A stretch of DNA of 15,046 bases from Prevotellaceae bacterium (GTDB taxonomy: Bacteria > Bacteroidota > Bacteroidia > Bacteroidales > UBA932): positions 1-15,046 of the forward strand of contig JAIRLF010000242.1 of assembly GCA_031259655.1 (NCBI GenBank), given 5' to 3'. Both the position numbers and the translations under genes were made by a program. Positions 1 to 8,865 of this stretch are shown piece by piece (positions within the stretch are counted from its first letter, which is position 1; each line of letters begins with the position of its first letter). The notes below the pieces were generated by a model that made no database searches, had not been told where the DNA came from, and worked only from the letters and a program-made list of their open reading frames with translations.

Positions 1-2328
1 GTTACAGTCAATCAGGTACGAATGAATTGGCATTACGATGTGCCGGCAACCAAATATTGGGAAAGCCTGCCAATAGGTACGGGACGTTTCGGCGCTATGA
101 TTCCGGGCTCTATTGACCACGAAGTCATCGCCTTTAACGACGAAACGCTTTGGACCGGAGGTCCGTATAATCCCAACAATCAGGATGGACCGGAGATTCT
201 GAAAAAAATCCGCGAAGCCGCTTTCGCCCGCAACTGGGTCGAAACCGAAAAGGAAGCATGGAAGTTGGCAAGCGTCCCGCAGTCTGTGCAATACTATCAA
301 CCGATGGGACGCCTCAATATCCGTATCGAAGGTCATACGCCCGACAAAACCACCGGATACAGCCGCAGTCTTAGCATGGACAGCGCTTTGGTGGATGTCC
401 GTTACCAACTCGACGGGGTAAATTACTCGCGTACAGTGTTTGCAAGTTATCCCGAACAGGTCATTGTGTTCCGTTTCACTGCCGATAAGAAAGGGAAAAT
501 CAATCTGTCCAACTGGTTTACAAGCCTGCAATCGAGCGCTAAAACTCGTATCGAAAATAACGAAATCATCATGGAAGGGACAACCATTTCGGAGAAGAAA
601 GGCGAGGTGATACTTCCGCCACAGATGAAATGGCAATCGCGACTTAAAGTCGTTCCCGAAGGCGGTACGCTGTCGGCAAACGGCGAACAACTTGTTGTGA
701 GCAATGCCGATGCTGTAACGTTGATTTTGGCGGGAGCCACTAACTGGGTCGCATGGAACGACGTGTCGGCAGACGAAAAAGCGCGTTGCGGAGACTATAT
801 CGCCAATGCAGCGAAACTGCCGTATCCCGAATTGTTGAAACGTCATCTCGACGATTATTGCCCGCTGTTTGCCACCTGCCGCATCGACCTCGGCGCAGAA
901 CCTCATCCCGAACAGACCACTACTCAAACTATAGAATCCATACGCAAAGGAGCAAACGACCCTGCGTATGAAGCCCGTTATTTTCAATACGGACGTTATC
1001 TGATGCTGGCAGGTTCGAGAGAAAATACACTGGCATTCAACAATCATAATATGTGGCTTAACGATTTGGACGGACGCTGGCGTGGTCGATGGACACTCAA
1101 TATCAATATTCAAGAGTGTTTCTGGCCTGTAGAGAACACTAATCTGACAAGCGTCAATGAATCGTTGCTGCTTTTTGTAGAAAATCTGGCGCAATCCGGA
1201 CAACGCACTGCTAAAGAGCTGTTCGGATGTCGCGGCTGGTGCTCCTGTCACGGAACAGACGTCTGGTTTAACACCGCTCCCACCGACGGCGCCCCGAGAC
1301 ACGCAACATATCCGATGTCAGGACTTTGGTTGATGCAACAACTTTACGAACATTTCCGCTATAATCCCGATAAAGAGTACTTGAAACGCATTTACCCGCT
1401 GATGAGAGGCGCTGCGGAATTTTGTTTCGACTTTCTGGTCGAAGAACCTGAATCGGGCTATTTGGTTACCTGTCCCGCTTCTTCACCTGAGAATACGTTT
1501 ATAGATGACAAAGGCAATCATGCCGCTATCTCTTTTGGTTCGGCGGGCGATATGCAAATTATACGCGACTTTTTGCGCAATTATGTCGAAGCTACCAACG
1601 CTCTGAATATCGACTCCGAATTGAACCGTCAAGCTTCAGAAACGCTCAAACGCTTGCCTCCGCATAAAATCGGCAGTTTCGGACAATTACAGGAATGGTT
1701 TTTCGACTTTAAGGAAACCGAAGTAAAACATCGTCACATGTCGCATCTTTTCGCTTTCTATCCCGACGATGATATTACGCTCCGTAAAACGCCGGAATTA
1801 GCCGAAGCAGTAAAAGTCGTGCTGAAACGGCGCGGCGACATCAACATGGGCTGGTCGGGAGCATGGAAAATCAATTTACATGCGCGTCTCGAAGAATCTG
1901 CCGAGGCATACGGTATTTTGCACAAAATGCTGACCGACGTCAGTATTCACCCGCGCGAAGAAGACAGCCGGATTACGCCTTCGTTCGAAGGGAATCAGGC
2001 TATTCAGGGCGTCACGGCGGGTATTGCCGAAATGCTGATGCAAAGTCACAGCGGAGAAATATCGTTGCTTCCGGCGCTTCCCGCTCAGTGGGCAAACGGC
2101 GCTGTTGCAGGGCTTCGTGCAACGGGCGGTTTCGATGTCAATATCGAATGGAAAAATGGCGTCCTGTCCAAAGCCGTAATCAAGGCAAACTACGACGCTC
2201 CATGTAAACTCCGCACTAAAACGCCGGTGAAAATATCGGTCGACGGCAAAGAGGTAACGACGTCTTCTACGAATGATAATCTTATAGAATTTAATGCTAT
2301 AGCAGGAAAAACGTATGTGATTAAGTAG
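1..2328 (+). CDS. GH95-type alpha-L-fucosidase / alpha-L-galactosidase, 5'-truncated by the window
   Basis: This is a glycoside hydrolase of family GH95, an inverting family that removes terminal alpha-L-fucose or, in some members, alpha-L-galactose. From the ATG at 22 it reads 768 residues. The seven codons before it (1-21) are also open, and no signal peptide is seen, so the true start and export signal are probably upstream of the window. GH95 hallmarks are the N-terminal LPIGTGRFGAM and NDETLWTGGP motifs, RWTLNIN with the Asn pair N360 and N362 (numbered from the ATG at 22), SPEN with the likely general acid E490, HRHMSHL at 570-576, GWSGAWKIN near 610, and GIAEMLMQSH near 667. Oddly, the usual IDGNFG segment carrying the catalytic-dyad Asp reads FEGNQAIQGV, with E656 or Q662 where Asp is expected. 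The GH106-type gene follows 51 bp downstream on the same strand, which suggests one operon. The family call is strong; the exact sugar is open. Confidence 0.92.
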   Translation, partial: VTVNQVRMNWHYDVPATKYWESLPIGTGRFGAMIPGSIDHEVIAFNDETLWTGGPYNPNNQDGPEILKKIREAAFARNWVETEKEAWKLASVPQSVQYYQPMGRLNIRIEGHTPDKTTGYSRSLSMDSALVDVRYQLDGVNYSRTVFASYPEQVIVFRFTADKKGKINLSNWFTSLQSSAKTRIENNEIIMEGTTISEKKGEVILPPQMKWQSRLKVVPEGGTLSANGEQLVVSNADAVTLILAGATNWVAWNDVSADEKARCGDYIANAAKLPYPELLKRHLDDYCPLFATCRIDLGAEPHPEQTTTQTIESIRKGANDPAYEARYFQYGRYLMLAGSRENTLAFNNHNMWLNDLDGRWRGRWTLNINIQECFWPVENTNLTSVNESLLLFVENLAQSGQRTAKELFGCRGWCSCHGTDVWFNTAPTDGAPRHATYPMSGLWLMQQLYEHFRYNPDKEYLKRIYPLMRGAAEFCFDFLVEEPESGYLVTCPASSPENTFIDDKGNHAAISFGSAGDMQIIRDFLRNYVEATNALNIDSELNRQASETLKRLPPHKIGSFGQLQEWFFDFKETEVKHRHMSHLFAFYPDDDITLRKTPELAEAVKVVLKRRGDINMGWSGAWKINLHARLEESAEAYGILHKMLTDVSIHPREEDSRITPSFEGNQAIQGVTAGIAEMLMQSHSGEISLLPALPAQWANGAVAGLRATGGFDVNIEWKNGVLSKAVIKANYDAPCKLRTKTPVKISVDGKEVTTSSTNDNLIEFNAIAGKTYVIK

Positions 2329-2379
2329 GCGCAAGAAAATGCCGAATTAAAACGTCTTTTAAATATTAAATATTAATAA

Positions 2380-4833
2380 ATGAATAAGAATAAGATTTTA
2401 CTTTTTTCCCTCTTTATAAGCCTTACTTATGTAACGCAGGCTCAGGTTGGGAAATATTACGGTTTCGGACAACGTCCCGAAAACCTTCAGAGCCTTGCGC
2501 AACAATTTGTTGCTCCGGCTGATGATTACAAACCTCATGCTTGGTGGCATTGGCTCGGTTCGAACTTTTCGAAAGAAGGAATGAGCAAAGACTTGCAAGC
2601 CATGAAAGAAGCAGGTATCGGAGGAGTAGTCGTTTTTAACGCTCCGTCGTGGTTAGACCCGTCGAAAAATCCCTGGCAACATCAGACTTACCGAAGCGTA
2701 ACGTATTGGGATGCGTTGAAACATGCGCTCGCTGAAGCTAAAAAATTGAATATGACTGTCGGTATACATAATTCCCCCGGCTGGTCAACTACCGGTGGAC
2801 CGTGGATTTCTCCCGAAGATGGAATGCAGGCGGCGACCTATAGCAAGACGTTGGTGAAAGGAGCGCAACAAGTCAAAATCACGCTTCCGAACCCAAGGGA
2901 AAACACCGAAACGGCAAAATATTTTAAAGATGTAGCTCTGATAGCGGTTTCTGCAAACAGGGAGCTTACCGCAGACGGCATATTGGATATTTCGGAATAT
3001 ATGGACGCAGACGGAGTTTTAAACTGGCAAGCTCCGGAAGGCAGTTGGACGATTTACAGAGTAGGGCATTATCCTACTTTGACCCGTTCGCACCCTACTC
3101 CGGAAGATGTAGCCGAATATTCTTTCGAAGTGGACAAAATGAATCCCGAAGCTACCGTAAAACACTGGAATAATGTCCTGAATCCTTTTGTCGACCGTTT
3201 TGAAAGTTACATCGGTACAACTTTCAAATATATCTGGATAGACAGCTACGAAGCCGGAGACCAAAACTGGTCGCCGAATTTCCGCGCCGACTTTATCCGC
3301 ATGAAAGGTTACGACCCTGTGTTGCAGTTAGTGATGGCTGACATGCGCGGCGACAGTATTTTGTCGAAACATCACGGACTTCGTTATCCCGAAAACGCCG
3401 CTGATGAAACAAAACTTTTCCTGCGCGATTATTCGGACGTAATAAATCGCCTGTTCATGAACTGCTGGCAAATCGGAAAAGAGATGGTAAACAAAACCGG
3501 CTTTACATTATGCTGGGAACCATACTGTAGCTGGGGCGGCGGACCTTTCGACATGAACGAAGGCGTCGCGATAGCCGATATTCCCGTTACCGAATTTTGG
3601 GTACACAGCGGAGATGTGCTTGGCGGTGAAACTATAGCAAAAGCCGCTGCCGCCAACGAAAAGCGTATTGTCGGCGCCGAAGCGTTCACAGGTATGGAAG
3701 CTACATGCAAGTTCACCGAAACGCCTCGCATGCTGAAACGTCCTGCCGATATGGGATATTCGTTCGGAGTCAATATGTATTTCCTGCATTCGTGGGCGCA
3801 TAACCCTTTCGACGATAAATATCAGCCCGGTTTCAATTTTGCTCACTACGGCACGCACTTCAGCCGTAATCAGACATGGTTTGAGCCCGGTAAAGCATTT
3901 TTTACTTATCTTGCGCGTTGTCAGATGCTTTTGCAACAAGGCTCGTTTATTTCGCGTACCGGCGACGCGCTTCACCGACGTACTCCCGATGCTGAAATTT
4001 TCTTCGTACGTAATACCGGAGACGCTCAGGAAAAGACTGTTGACTTTCCTGTCGTCGACCGTGTTCCCGAACTGTGGGACGCTTATTCCGGACTTATCAA
4101 AAACACAAACCGCTGGAAACAAAACGAAAATAAAACTTCGGTGACTTTGACGATGGAAAAAGACGCTTCGATATTTGTTGTCTTCCCTGTGCATAAAACA
4201 GGCTATGCTAAACTTCCGGAAACGAAGGTTTTGAAAGAAAATCTTGTCGATGTAGACGGAGAATGGACTGTGTATTTCAACCCCAAGACTAACGAAGAAC
4301 CTTTCCAAAGAAAATTCTCCGAACTTGTCGATTTCAGTAAACAGGACAACGACAAAGCCGTCAAATATTTCTCCGGTACAGCGATATACGAAAAAACAAT
4401 CCGAATAAACGCCGCCAATTTGTCGGCAAACAAGGCTGTGATTCTCGACCTTGGCAAACTGTACGACATTGCCGAACTGGAAGTAAACGGTAAAAAAACA
4501 GGCGTCCTGTGGTGTCCTCCCTACCGCGCCGACATTACTCCCTTCTTGAAAGCCGGTAACAATACGCTCAAAATCTACATAACCAACACTTGGATAAACC
4601 GTCTTATCGGCGACGAACAGTATCCCGAAGATTTCGAGTGGACAGACAAAAATCAGGGATTGCGGGCAATGACCGGTTTACCCGAATGGTTCGTGAAAAA
4701 TCAACCGCGTCCGGTAAAAGAACGTAAAACATTCATTCCATGGTATTATTTCAACAAAGATTCGCGCTTGTATCCGGCGGGCTTGCTCGGTCCGGTGAAA
4801 CTGCAACAGAACGAGTTGAAAATTGAAAATTGA
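2380..4833 (+). CDS. GH106-type glycoside hydrolase (alpha-L-rhamnosidase family), secreted
   Basis: The 817-residue protein starts with a signal peptide (hydrophobic stretch about residues 6-20, predicted cut after TQA), so it is probably periplasmic or exposed at the envelope. The catalytic part resembles GH106 alpha-L-rhamnosidases: HAWWHW at 53-58, then KDLQAMKEAGIGG, GIHNSPGW at 129-135, DSYEAGD at 288-294, CWEPY around E380, TEFW around E405 and GAEAF around E434. These acidic residues are candidates for the catalytic and calcium-binding positions; I cannot assign acid and base without alignment. A C-terminal jelly-roll resembling galactose-binding or GH2 sugar-binding domains spans about 615-800 (GEWTVYF, then VNGKKTGVLWCPPYRADITP). 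It is shorter than the roughly 1,100-residue characterised members such as BT0986, which fits a compact subgroup. It sits 51 bp after the GH95 gene and is probably co-transcribed with it. Activity on rhamnose is inferred from the family only. Confidence 0.85.
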   Translation: MNKNKILLFSLFISLTYVTQAQVGKYYGFGQRPENLQSLAQQFVAPADDYKPHAWWHWLGSNFSKEGMSKDLQAMKEAGIGGVVVFNAPSWLDPSKNPWQHQTYRSVTYWDALKHALAEAKKLNMTVGIHNSPGWSTTGGPWISPEDGMQAATYSKTLVKGAQQVKITLPNPRENTETAKYFKDVALIAVSANRELTADGILDISEYMDADGVLNWQAPEGSWTIYRVGHYPTLTRSHPTPEDVAEYSFEVDKMNPEATVKHWNNVLNPFVDRFESYIGTTFKYIWIDSYEAGDQNWSPNFRADFIRMKGYDPVLQLVMADMRGDSILSKHHGLRYPENAADETKLFLRDYSDVINRLFMNCWQIGKEMVNKTGFTLCWEPYCSWGGGPFDMNEGVAIADIPVTEFWVHSGDVLGGETIAKAAAANEKRIVGAEAFTGMEATCKFTETPRMLKRPADMGYSFGVNMYFLHSWAHNPFDDKYQPGFNFAHYGTHFSRNQTWFEPGKAFFTYLARCQMLLQQGSFISRTGDALHRRTPDAEIFFVRNTGDAQEKTVDFPVVDRVPELWDAYSGLIKNTNRWKQNENKTSVTLTMEKDASIFVVFPVHKTGYAKLPETKVLKENLVDVDGEWTVYFNPKTNEEPFQRKFSELVDFSKQDNDKAVKYFSGTAIYEKTIRINAANLSANKAVILDLGKLYDIAELEVNGKKTGVLWCPPYRADITPFLKAGNNTLKIYITNTWINRLIGDEQYPEDFEWTDKNQGLRAMTGLPEWFVKNQPRPVKERKTFIPWYYFNKDSRLYPAGLLGPVKLQQNELKIEN

Positions 4834-4860
4834 TTATCATATACATATTTTAGAAATAAG

Positions 4861-4892
4861 AGGGGGAAGACTAAAAATACAGTTTTCCCCCT
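4861..4892 (+). terminator. Stem-loop terminator candidate after the glycosidase pair
   Basis: An 11-bp stem pairs 4861-4871 with 4882-4892 (AGGGGGAAGAC with GTTTTCCCCCT, one G-U pair) around a 10-nt A-rich loop. It is followed by a T-rich but interrupted tract (GTCTTTTACTATTGTCTT). It begins 27 bp after the stop of the GH106-type gene, where an intrinsic terminator is expected. The interrupted T-tract makes its efficiency uncertain. Confidence 0.68.
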
Positions 4893-5061
4893 GTCTTTTA
4901 CTATTGTCTTATGTTCAGATTTCCTTATTCCTTTTATTTATGTTCTTGTCTTTTATTGTTTTATGATGCTGGGGTCAGGAAATCTGAGATTCGATATCTG
5001 ATACGGAGACAACGACTTTAATGTTCTTTCAGGACGTTTCGCGTTCTCCAAAACGGAAGAC

Positions 5062-5093
5062 TTTTTGAGAATGAAAATTTCATATTATCTTTG
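5062..5093 (+). promoter_or_regulatory. Bacteroidota housekeeping promoter for the AsmA gene
   Basis: The -33 element TTTTTG (5062-5067) is followed after 18 nt by TATCTTTG (5086-5093), which fits the Bacteroidota -7 consensus TAnnTTTG. Transcription would start around 5100, about 20 nt before the ATG at 5119. This decides the start of the downstream gene: the in-frame TTG at 5065 and ATG at 5071 lie inside the promoter. It also shows that the AsmA gene does not need the glycosidase operon for expression. Confidence 0.75.
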
Positions 5094-5118
5094 CCGCGTA
5101 AAATTTAAAGTTGCGGTA

Positions 5119-8100
5119 ATGGATATTAAAAAAAATTCTTCGACATTGAAAAAAAGTAAAATACGCAGAGTCATCAAGTATATTGTATGGACAGTCGTTT
5201 CGCTGATTGTTTTTTTACTGCTCTCTGCCGGCGTAATTATATACTTAGTGTTCACTCCCGAACGTATAACCCCGATTGTGATGAAATATGCCAACGATTA
5301 CATGAATGCGCATTTGGATTGCGAATCGGTGGAATTGACATTTTACAGCACCTTTCCGAATTTCGGTATTCGTTTACGAAACGGGAGCGTTATCATCCCG
5401 AACGACAGTGTTTTTGCTTGCCCTAAAGACACTTTGCTGAAGTTCGACGATTGCTCGGTTTCGTTCAATCCTTTGGTTTTGTATAAGGAAAACCGCTTAA
5501 TAATCAACTATGCCCGATTGGAGCATCCTGTTGTGTATCTGTATGTAAATCCCGAAGGGAAAAACAATTGGGATATTCTTCCCCAGGGCGATTCCATCGA
5601 CGATTCGACGGCGCAACTGCCCGAAATAAAGGTTAAAAGAATACGTATTACCGATGCCGATATTGTTTACGACGACCGTAAACAGTCGCTGTTTATCGCC
5701 ACCGACAGTATGCAATTGAGAGCCCGAGGCGAGCCGACAGACGTATATTTGTCGTTAGAAGTCCAAGCCCTCACAACTTTATACGAAGACAAATCCTATA
5801 CCTCGAAACTCCCGTTCACTCTCGCAACGCATCTGTCGAGCGACAAATCGTATCAGCGTTTCGACATCGAAAAGTCCACTCTGTCGATTGGATTTGTGGA
5901 TTTTGACCTTGACGGGACAGTGCAGCGCGACACGGCTGACAGCAATGCCGGCGTCGATTTGGAATTCAAACTGCACGCCTCGTCGTTTGCCGATTTGATG
6001 AACGCCATACCAGAACACGTTTTGAATATGGATGAGTTCAACTTTTCGGGCTCGCTTGATTTTTCGGGTAATATCAAGGGCAAACTCGGCGCAAATCTGT
6101 ATCCTGCCTGCGCTGTGTCGTTTCAATTGTACGACGGCGCAATATTAGACCGTCAATCCAAAAAGCCGGTTATCCAAAAGATTGAAATCGACTGCAATGC
6201 CGGAATCGACTTGATGAACAACAGTCCTTCGTATGTCAACGTAAAAAATATTTACTTGCAAAATTCGTTCACACAACTGAACTTGTCGGGCGTATTCCAA
6301 AATATATTGACAAAGCCTTTTGTAGATATAAAGCTCAACAGCAAAGTCGATTTCGATGTGTTGGGGCAACTGTTTTTTGTCGAAAACGAAATCGCGGCAG
6401 GCGGGTCGGTTGCCGCCGATATCGAAGGGAAGTTTTTTATCGACGATATCCTTAATTACAACTTGGGGAAAGTCAATATCACAGGCGCTGTCGATGTCGA
6501 TAATGTGAAATTCAATTATCCGGACATGGGAATAGACCTGTTTGCGCCTCTGGCGAAAATCCGTTTCGGCAGTAACGTTACCGACAGTATACGCGGACGT
6601 TCAATCGCAAGTCTGTTGCGGGCAAATGTAAATGTCGACAGTCTACAGTTAAAATGGAAAGACGAACTTTCGCTTCGAGCCGGAAAATTGACTGCCGATT
6701 TCCGGACATCGGAACCGAAAGATACTGCAACAATCGCAGAAATGTCCGCATTTGCACGTCTGAACAACTTGCAATTGAGAACCTCCGATTCTGTGCGGAT
6801 ACGCGCTACGAAAATCGTCGCTTTCACAAAATCAGCTCCATTTGACAAAAACCCTTCGCTGCCGGAATGGACAATGCGCATTTCGCTGGATAGCATTCGC
6901 GGACGTATGCCCGATTTCGCCGGACGCGTCGACAGCGCCGTCTTATCGTTAAAACTGTATCCGCGTGAAACTCGACGTGCAAGACAATTTACTGCCGATG
7001 ATTCGCTCCGCCGAAAAAACATTATCGATTCGATGATTATCGCTAACCGAAATACTTCCGCCATAGAATTTCGACTCGCAGAAGGCGCGACGAAACAAGT
7101 TCTCTCGAATTGGGATGCTTCCGGTTCGTTTACAAGTAAAAACTTCCGTATGATGACGCCGTATTTCCCCTTGCGCACTCAGTTAAGCGAACTGTCGGCG
7201 ACGTTTACTTCCGATAAACTTTCGATTAAACATACACGCCTGCAAACCGAAACCGCAAGCATGACGCTGAACGGCGAAATCGAAGGAATACGCAGAGCAT
7301 TGTTATACAACGGACAGATAAACGCAAATATTTTTACGAAAATCGATTCTATGGATTGCAACGAAATCATCAGGGCATTGGCTACCGGCTCGGTATATTC
7401 GTCAAGTACGGATGAACAGCAGGATTCGATTTCTAACATTATCTTAAACGATAACGTGCAAATACCGACAGACAGCGTGTCCGGACTGTTTGTCGTGCCG
7501 CGTAATATCGATATGGAACTTGATGCGTCAATGAAAAAAGTGAAATACAGCAGCCTGAACATCGCACAGGCAGACGGGAAAATCATTGTCCGTAACCGTT
7601 CTATACAGATACCCAAACTGAAAGTCGAATCCGATATCGGCAATGCGGACTTTTCGATGGTCTATAGAGCGCCCACAACCAAAGGCGCATATACCGGCTT
7701 GGATATTCACATGGAACGGGTGCAACTCAAAGAATTGATAAACTCCATCCCGATGCTCGACACGCTGACGCCAATGATGCGCTCGTTCGAAGGACTGGTG
7801 GAATGTAATATCATTGCTGTGACGGAGTTAGATTCGTTGTCGAACCTGATAATCCCAAAAACCACAGCATCGTGTTACATCAATGGTAAAAACATGGTGC
7901 TGCTCGACGGCGAAACCTTTTCGACTATTGCCAAAAAACTGTATTTCAAGAATAAAAAACGCAATATCATCGACAGTATCTCGGTAGATTTGTCGCTCGC
8001 CGACGGAATGATATCCGTATTCCCCTTCGTTTTGTCAATCGACCGTTACATTGCGGCAATTGGAGGCACGCAAAACCTCGATATGTCGTTCCAATACCAC

Positions 8101-8418
8101 ATATCGATATTGAAATGGCCCGTCCCGCTAATAAAAATCGGACTGAATCTGTGGGGAAATCCCGACGATATACATTACCGCATTGCCTCGCGAAAATACG
8201 AAAATCTACTGACGCCGGTAAAAGAAAAGTCGTTACAACCGATAGTCGTCAATCTGCGACAGCAACTGCACGACGGAATACGAAAAAGTATAGACGATAT
8301 ACTCAACGAATCATCCAAAACCATCAGCCGGCGGCGGATTCCCAATGTATACAACGATACTGTTCAAACATTATTCAAGTTGGATACGACGGAAATAGAT
8401 TTGCCGATTGAAAACTAA
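5119..8418 (+). CDS. AsmA-family inner-membrane/periplasmic protein
   Basis: This is a 1,099-residue protein with a basic N-terminus (MDIKKNSSTLKKSK), one transmembrane helix at about 21-45, and a very long periplasmic region rich in short beta-strand repeats. That is the architecture of AsmA/TamB-like proteins, recently understood as bridge-like lipid carriers between the inner and outer membranes. The segment after the helix (TPERITPIVMKYANDYMN) is typical of AsmA N-terminal domains in Bacteroidota, and the C-terminal part (about 957-1022, with LSLADGMISVFPF, GGTQNLDMSFQYH and LWGNPDD) matches AsmA-like C-terminal domains. I chose the ATG at 5119 because a Bacteroidota promoter occupies 5062-5093 and would exclude the 18-residue-longer reading. 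No enzyme motif is seen. It lies between two halves of a glycan-use locus but has its own promoter, so it is probably a housekeeping envelope gene. A lipid-transfer role is inferred from the family. Confidence 0.88.
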   Translation: MDIKKNSSTLKKSKIRRVIKYIVWTVVSLIVFLLLSAGVIIYLVFTPERITPIVMKYANDYMNAHLDCESVELTFYSTFPNFGIRLRNGSVIIPNDSVFACPKDTLLKFDDCSVSFNPLVLYKENRLIINYARLEHPVVYLYVNPEGKNNWDILPQGDSIDDSTAQLPEIKVKRIRITDADIVYDDRKQSLFIATDSMQLRARGEPTDVYLSLEVQALTTLYEDKSYTSKLPFTLATHLSSDKSYQRFDIEKSTLSIGFVDFDLDGTVQRDTADSNAGVDLEFKLHASSFADLMNAIPEHVLNMDEFNFSGSLDFSGNIKGKLGANLYPACAVSFQLYDGAILDRQSKKPVIQKIEIDCNAGIDLMNNSPSYVNVKNIYLQNSFTQLNLSGVFQNILTKPFVDIKLNSKVDFDVLGQLFFVENEIAAGGSVAADIEGKFFIDDILNYNLGKVNITGAVDVDNVKFNYPDMGIDLFAPLAKIRFGSNVTDSIRGRSIASLLRANVNVDSLQLKWKDELSLRAGKLTADFRTSEPKDTATIAEMSAFARLNNLQLRTSDSVRIRATKIVAFTKSAPFDKNPSLPEWTMRISLDSIRGRMPDFAGRVDSAVLSLKLYPRETRRARQFTADDSLRRKNIIDSMIIANRNTSAIEFRLAEGATKQVLSNWDASGSFTSKNFRMMTPYFPLRTQLSELSATFTSDKLSIKHTRLQTETASMTLNGEIEGIRRALLYNGQINANIFTKIDSMDCNEIIRALATGSVYSSSTDEQQDSISNIILNDNVQIPTDSVSGLFVVPRNIDMELDASMKKVKYSSLNIAQADGKIIVRNRSIQIPKLKVESDIGNADFSMVYRAPTTKGAYTGLDIHMERVQLKELINSIPMLDTLTPMMRSFEGLVECNIIAVTELDSLSNLIIPKTTASCYINGKNMVLLDGETFSTIAKKLYFKNKKRNIIDSISVDLSLADGMISVFPFVLSIDRYIAAIGGTQNLDMSFQYHISILKWPVPLIKIGLNLWGNPDDIHYRIASRKYENLLTPVKEKSLQPIVVNLRQQLHDGIRKSIDDILNESSKTISRRRIPNVYNDTVQTLFKLDTTEIDLPIEN

Positions 8419-8865
8419 GTCCTCCATCACCAGAGGCGCAGCCCTCAAAAAATAACTTTGGGGAAGTATTTCCCCCTCTTATACGGGGATAGAGGGGGGA
8501 TTTGCGTAATCCCCTCACTGCGCTTGTTCGGGGTTATTGACTATGTCGAACTAAAGTTTTAATAATAAGGCTTGTTTAGAGAGACGTACGTTAATAACCG
8601 GAGCAAATTCACGAACAATATACACTTTTTTCCGTTTATGGACAAGAGAGTTATTACTTTATTATTTAGAGAGTGGAGATTGTAAGACACAAAAGCATAA
8701 ATCATTGCATTTCATTTCGTCGTTTTCGATATGAAAGATGGCGGAAATATCATATCATGCAGAACAATTTGTTGATAAAACGGAACGACTCCGGCAAGAG
8801 AGAACAGCGCGTTCGCTTGTCTTCCTTATTTTTATTATTCAATAACAATTTTTTATAGTTCACAG
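8419..8865 (+). other. Non-coding leader region upstream of susC, with overlapping hairpins
   Basis: This 447-bp stretch has no convincing gene. Its first 120 bp contain alternating G and C blocks that can form mutually exclusive hairpins: 8460-8465 with 8470-8475, 8472-8479 with 8491-8498 (8 bp, 11-nt loop), 8496-8502 with 8508-8514, and 8511-8514 with 8530-8533. They could end transcription of the AsmA gene, but no good T-run follows. The remaining part is A/T-rich and includes an 8-bp palindrome ACGTACGT at 8584-8591. I could not find a clean -33/-7 pair for susC, so its promoter is unassigned. No strong Shine-Dalgarno sequence precedes the ATG at 8866. Confidence 0.6.

Noticed and set aside
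3508..4308. 266-codon minus-strand open frame within the GH106-type gene
   Set aside because: It lies wholly antisense to a gene with clear family motifs, has a composition unlike a real protein, and shows no domain or start signal.
6516..7178. 220-codon minus-strand open frame within the AsmA gene
   Set aside because: Shadow of the AsmA reading frame; Ser/Arg-rich peptide with no family resemblance.
8453..8460. TAACTTTG, a match to the Bacteroidota -7 element, just after the AsmA gene
   Set aside because: No TTG-type -33 element lies 17-21 nt upstream, and the site is about 400 bp from susC and inside the hairpin cluster. Not enough to call a promoter.
8673..8858. 61-codon plus-strand open frame upstream of susC
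   Set aside because: It starts at GTG, has no ribosome binding site, and gives a peptide without signal or motif in A/T-rich leader DNA. I treat it as non-coding.
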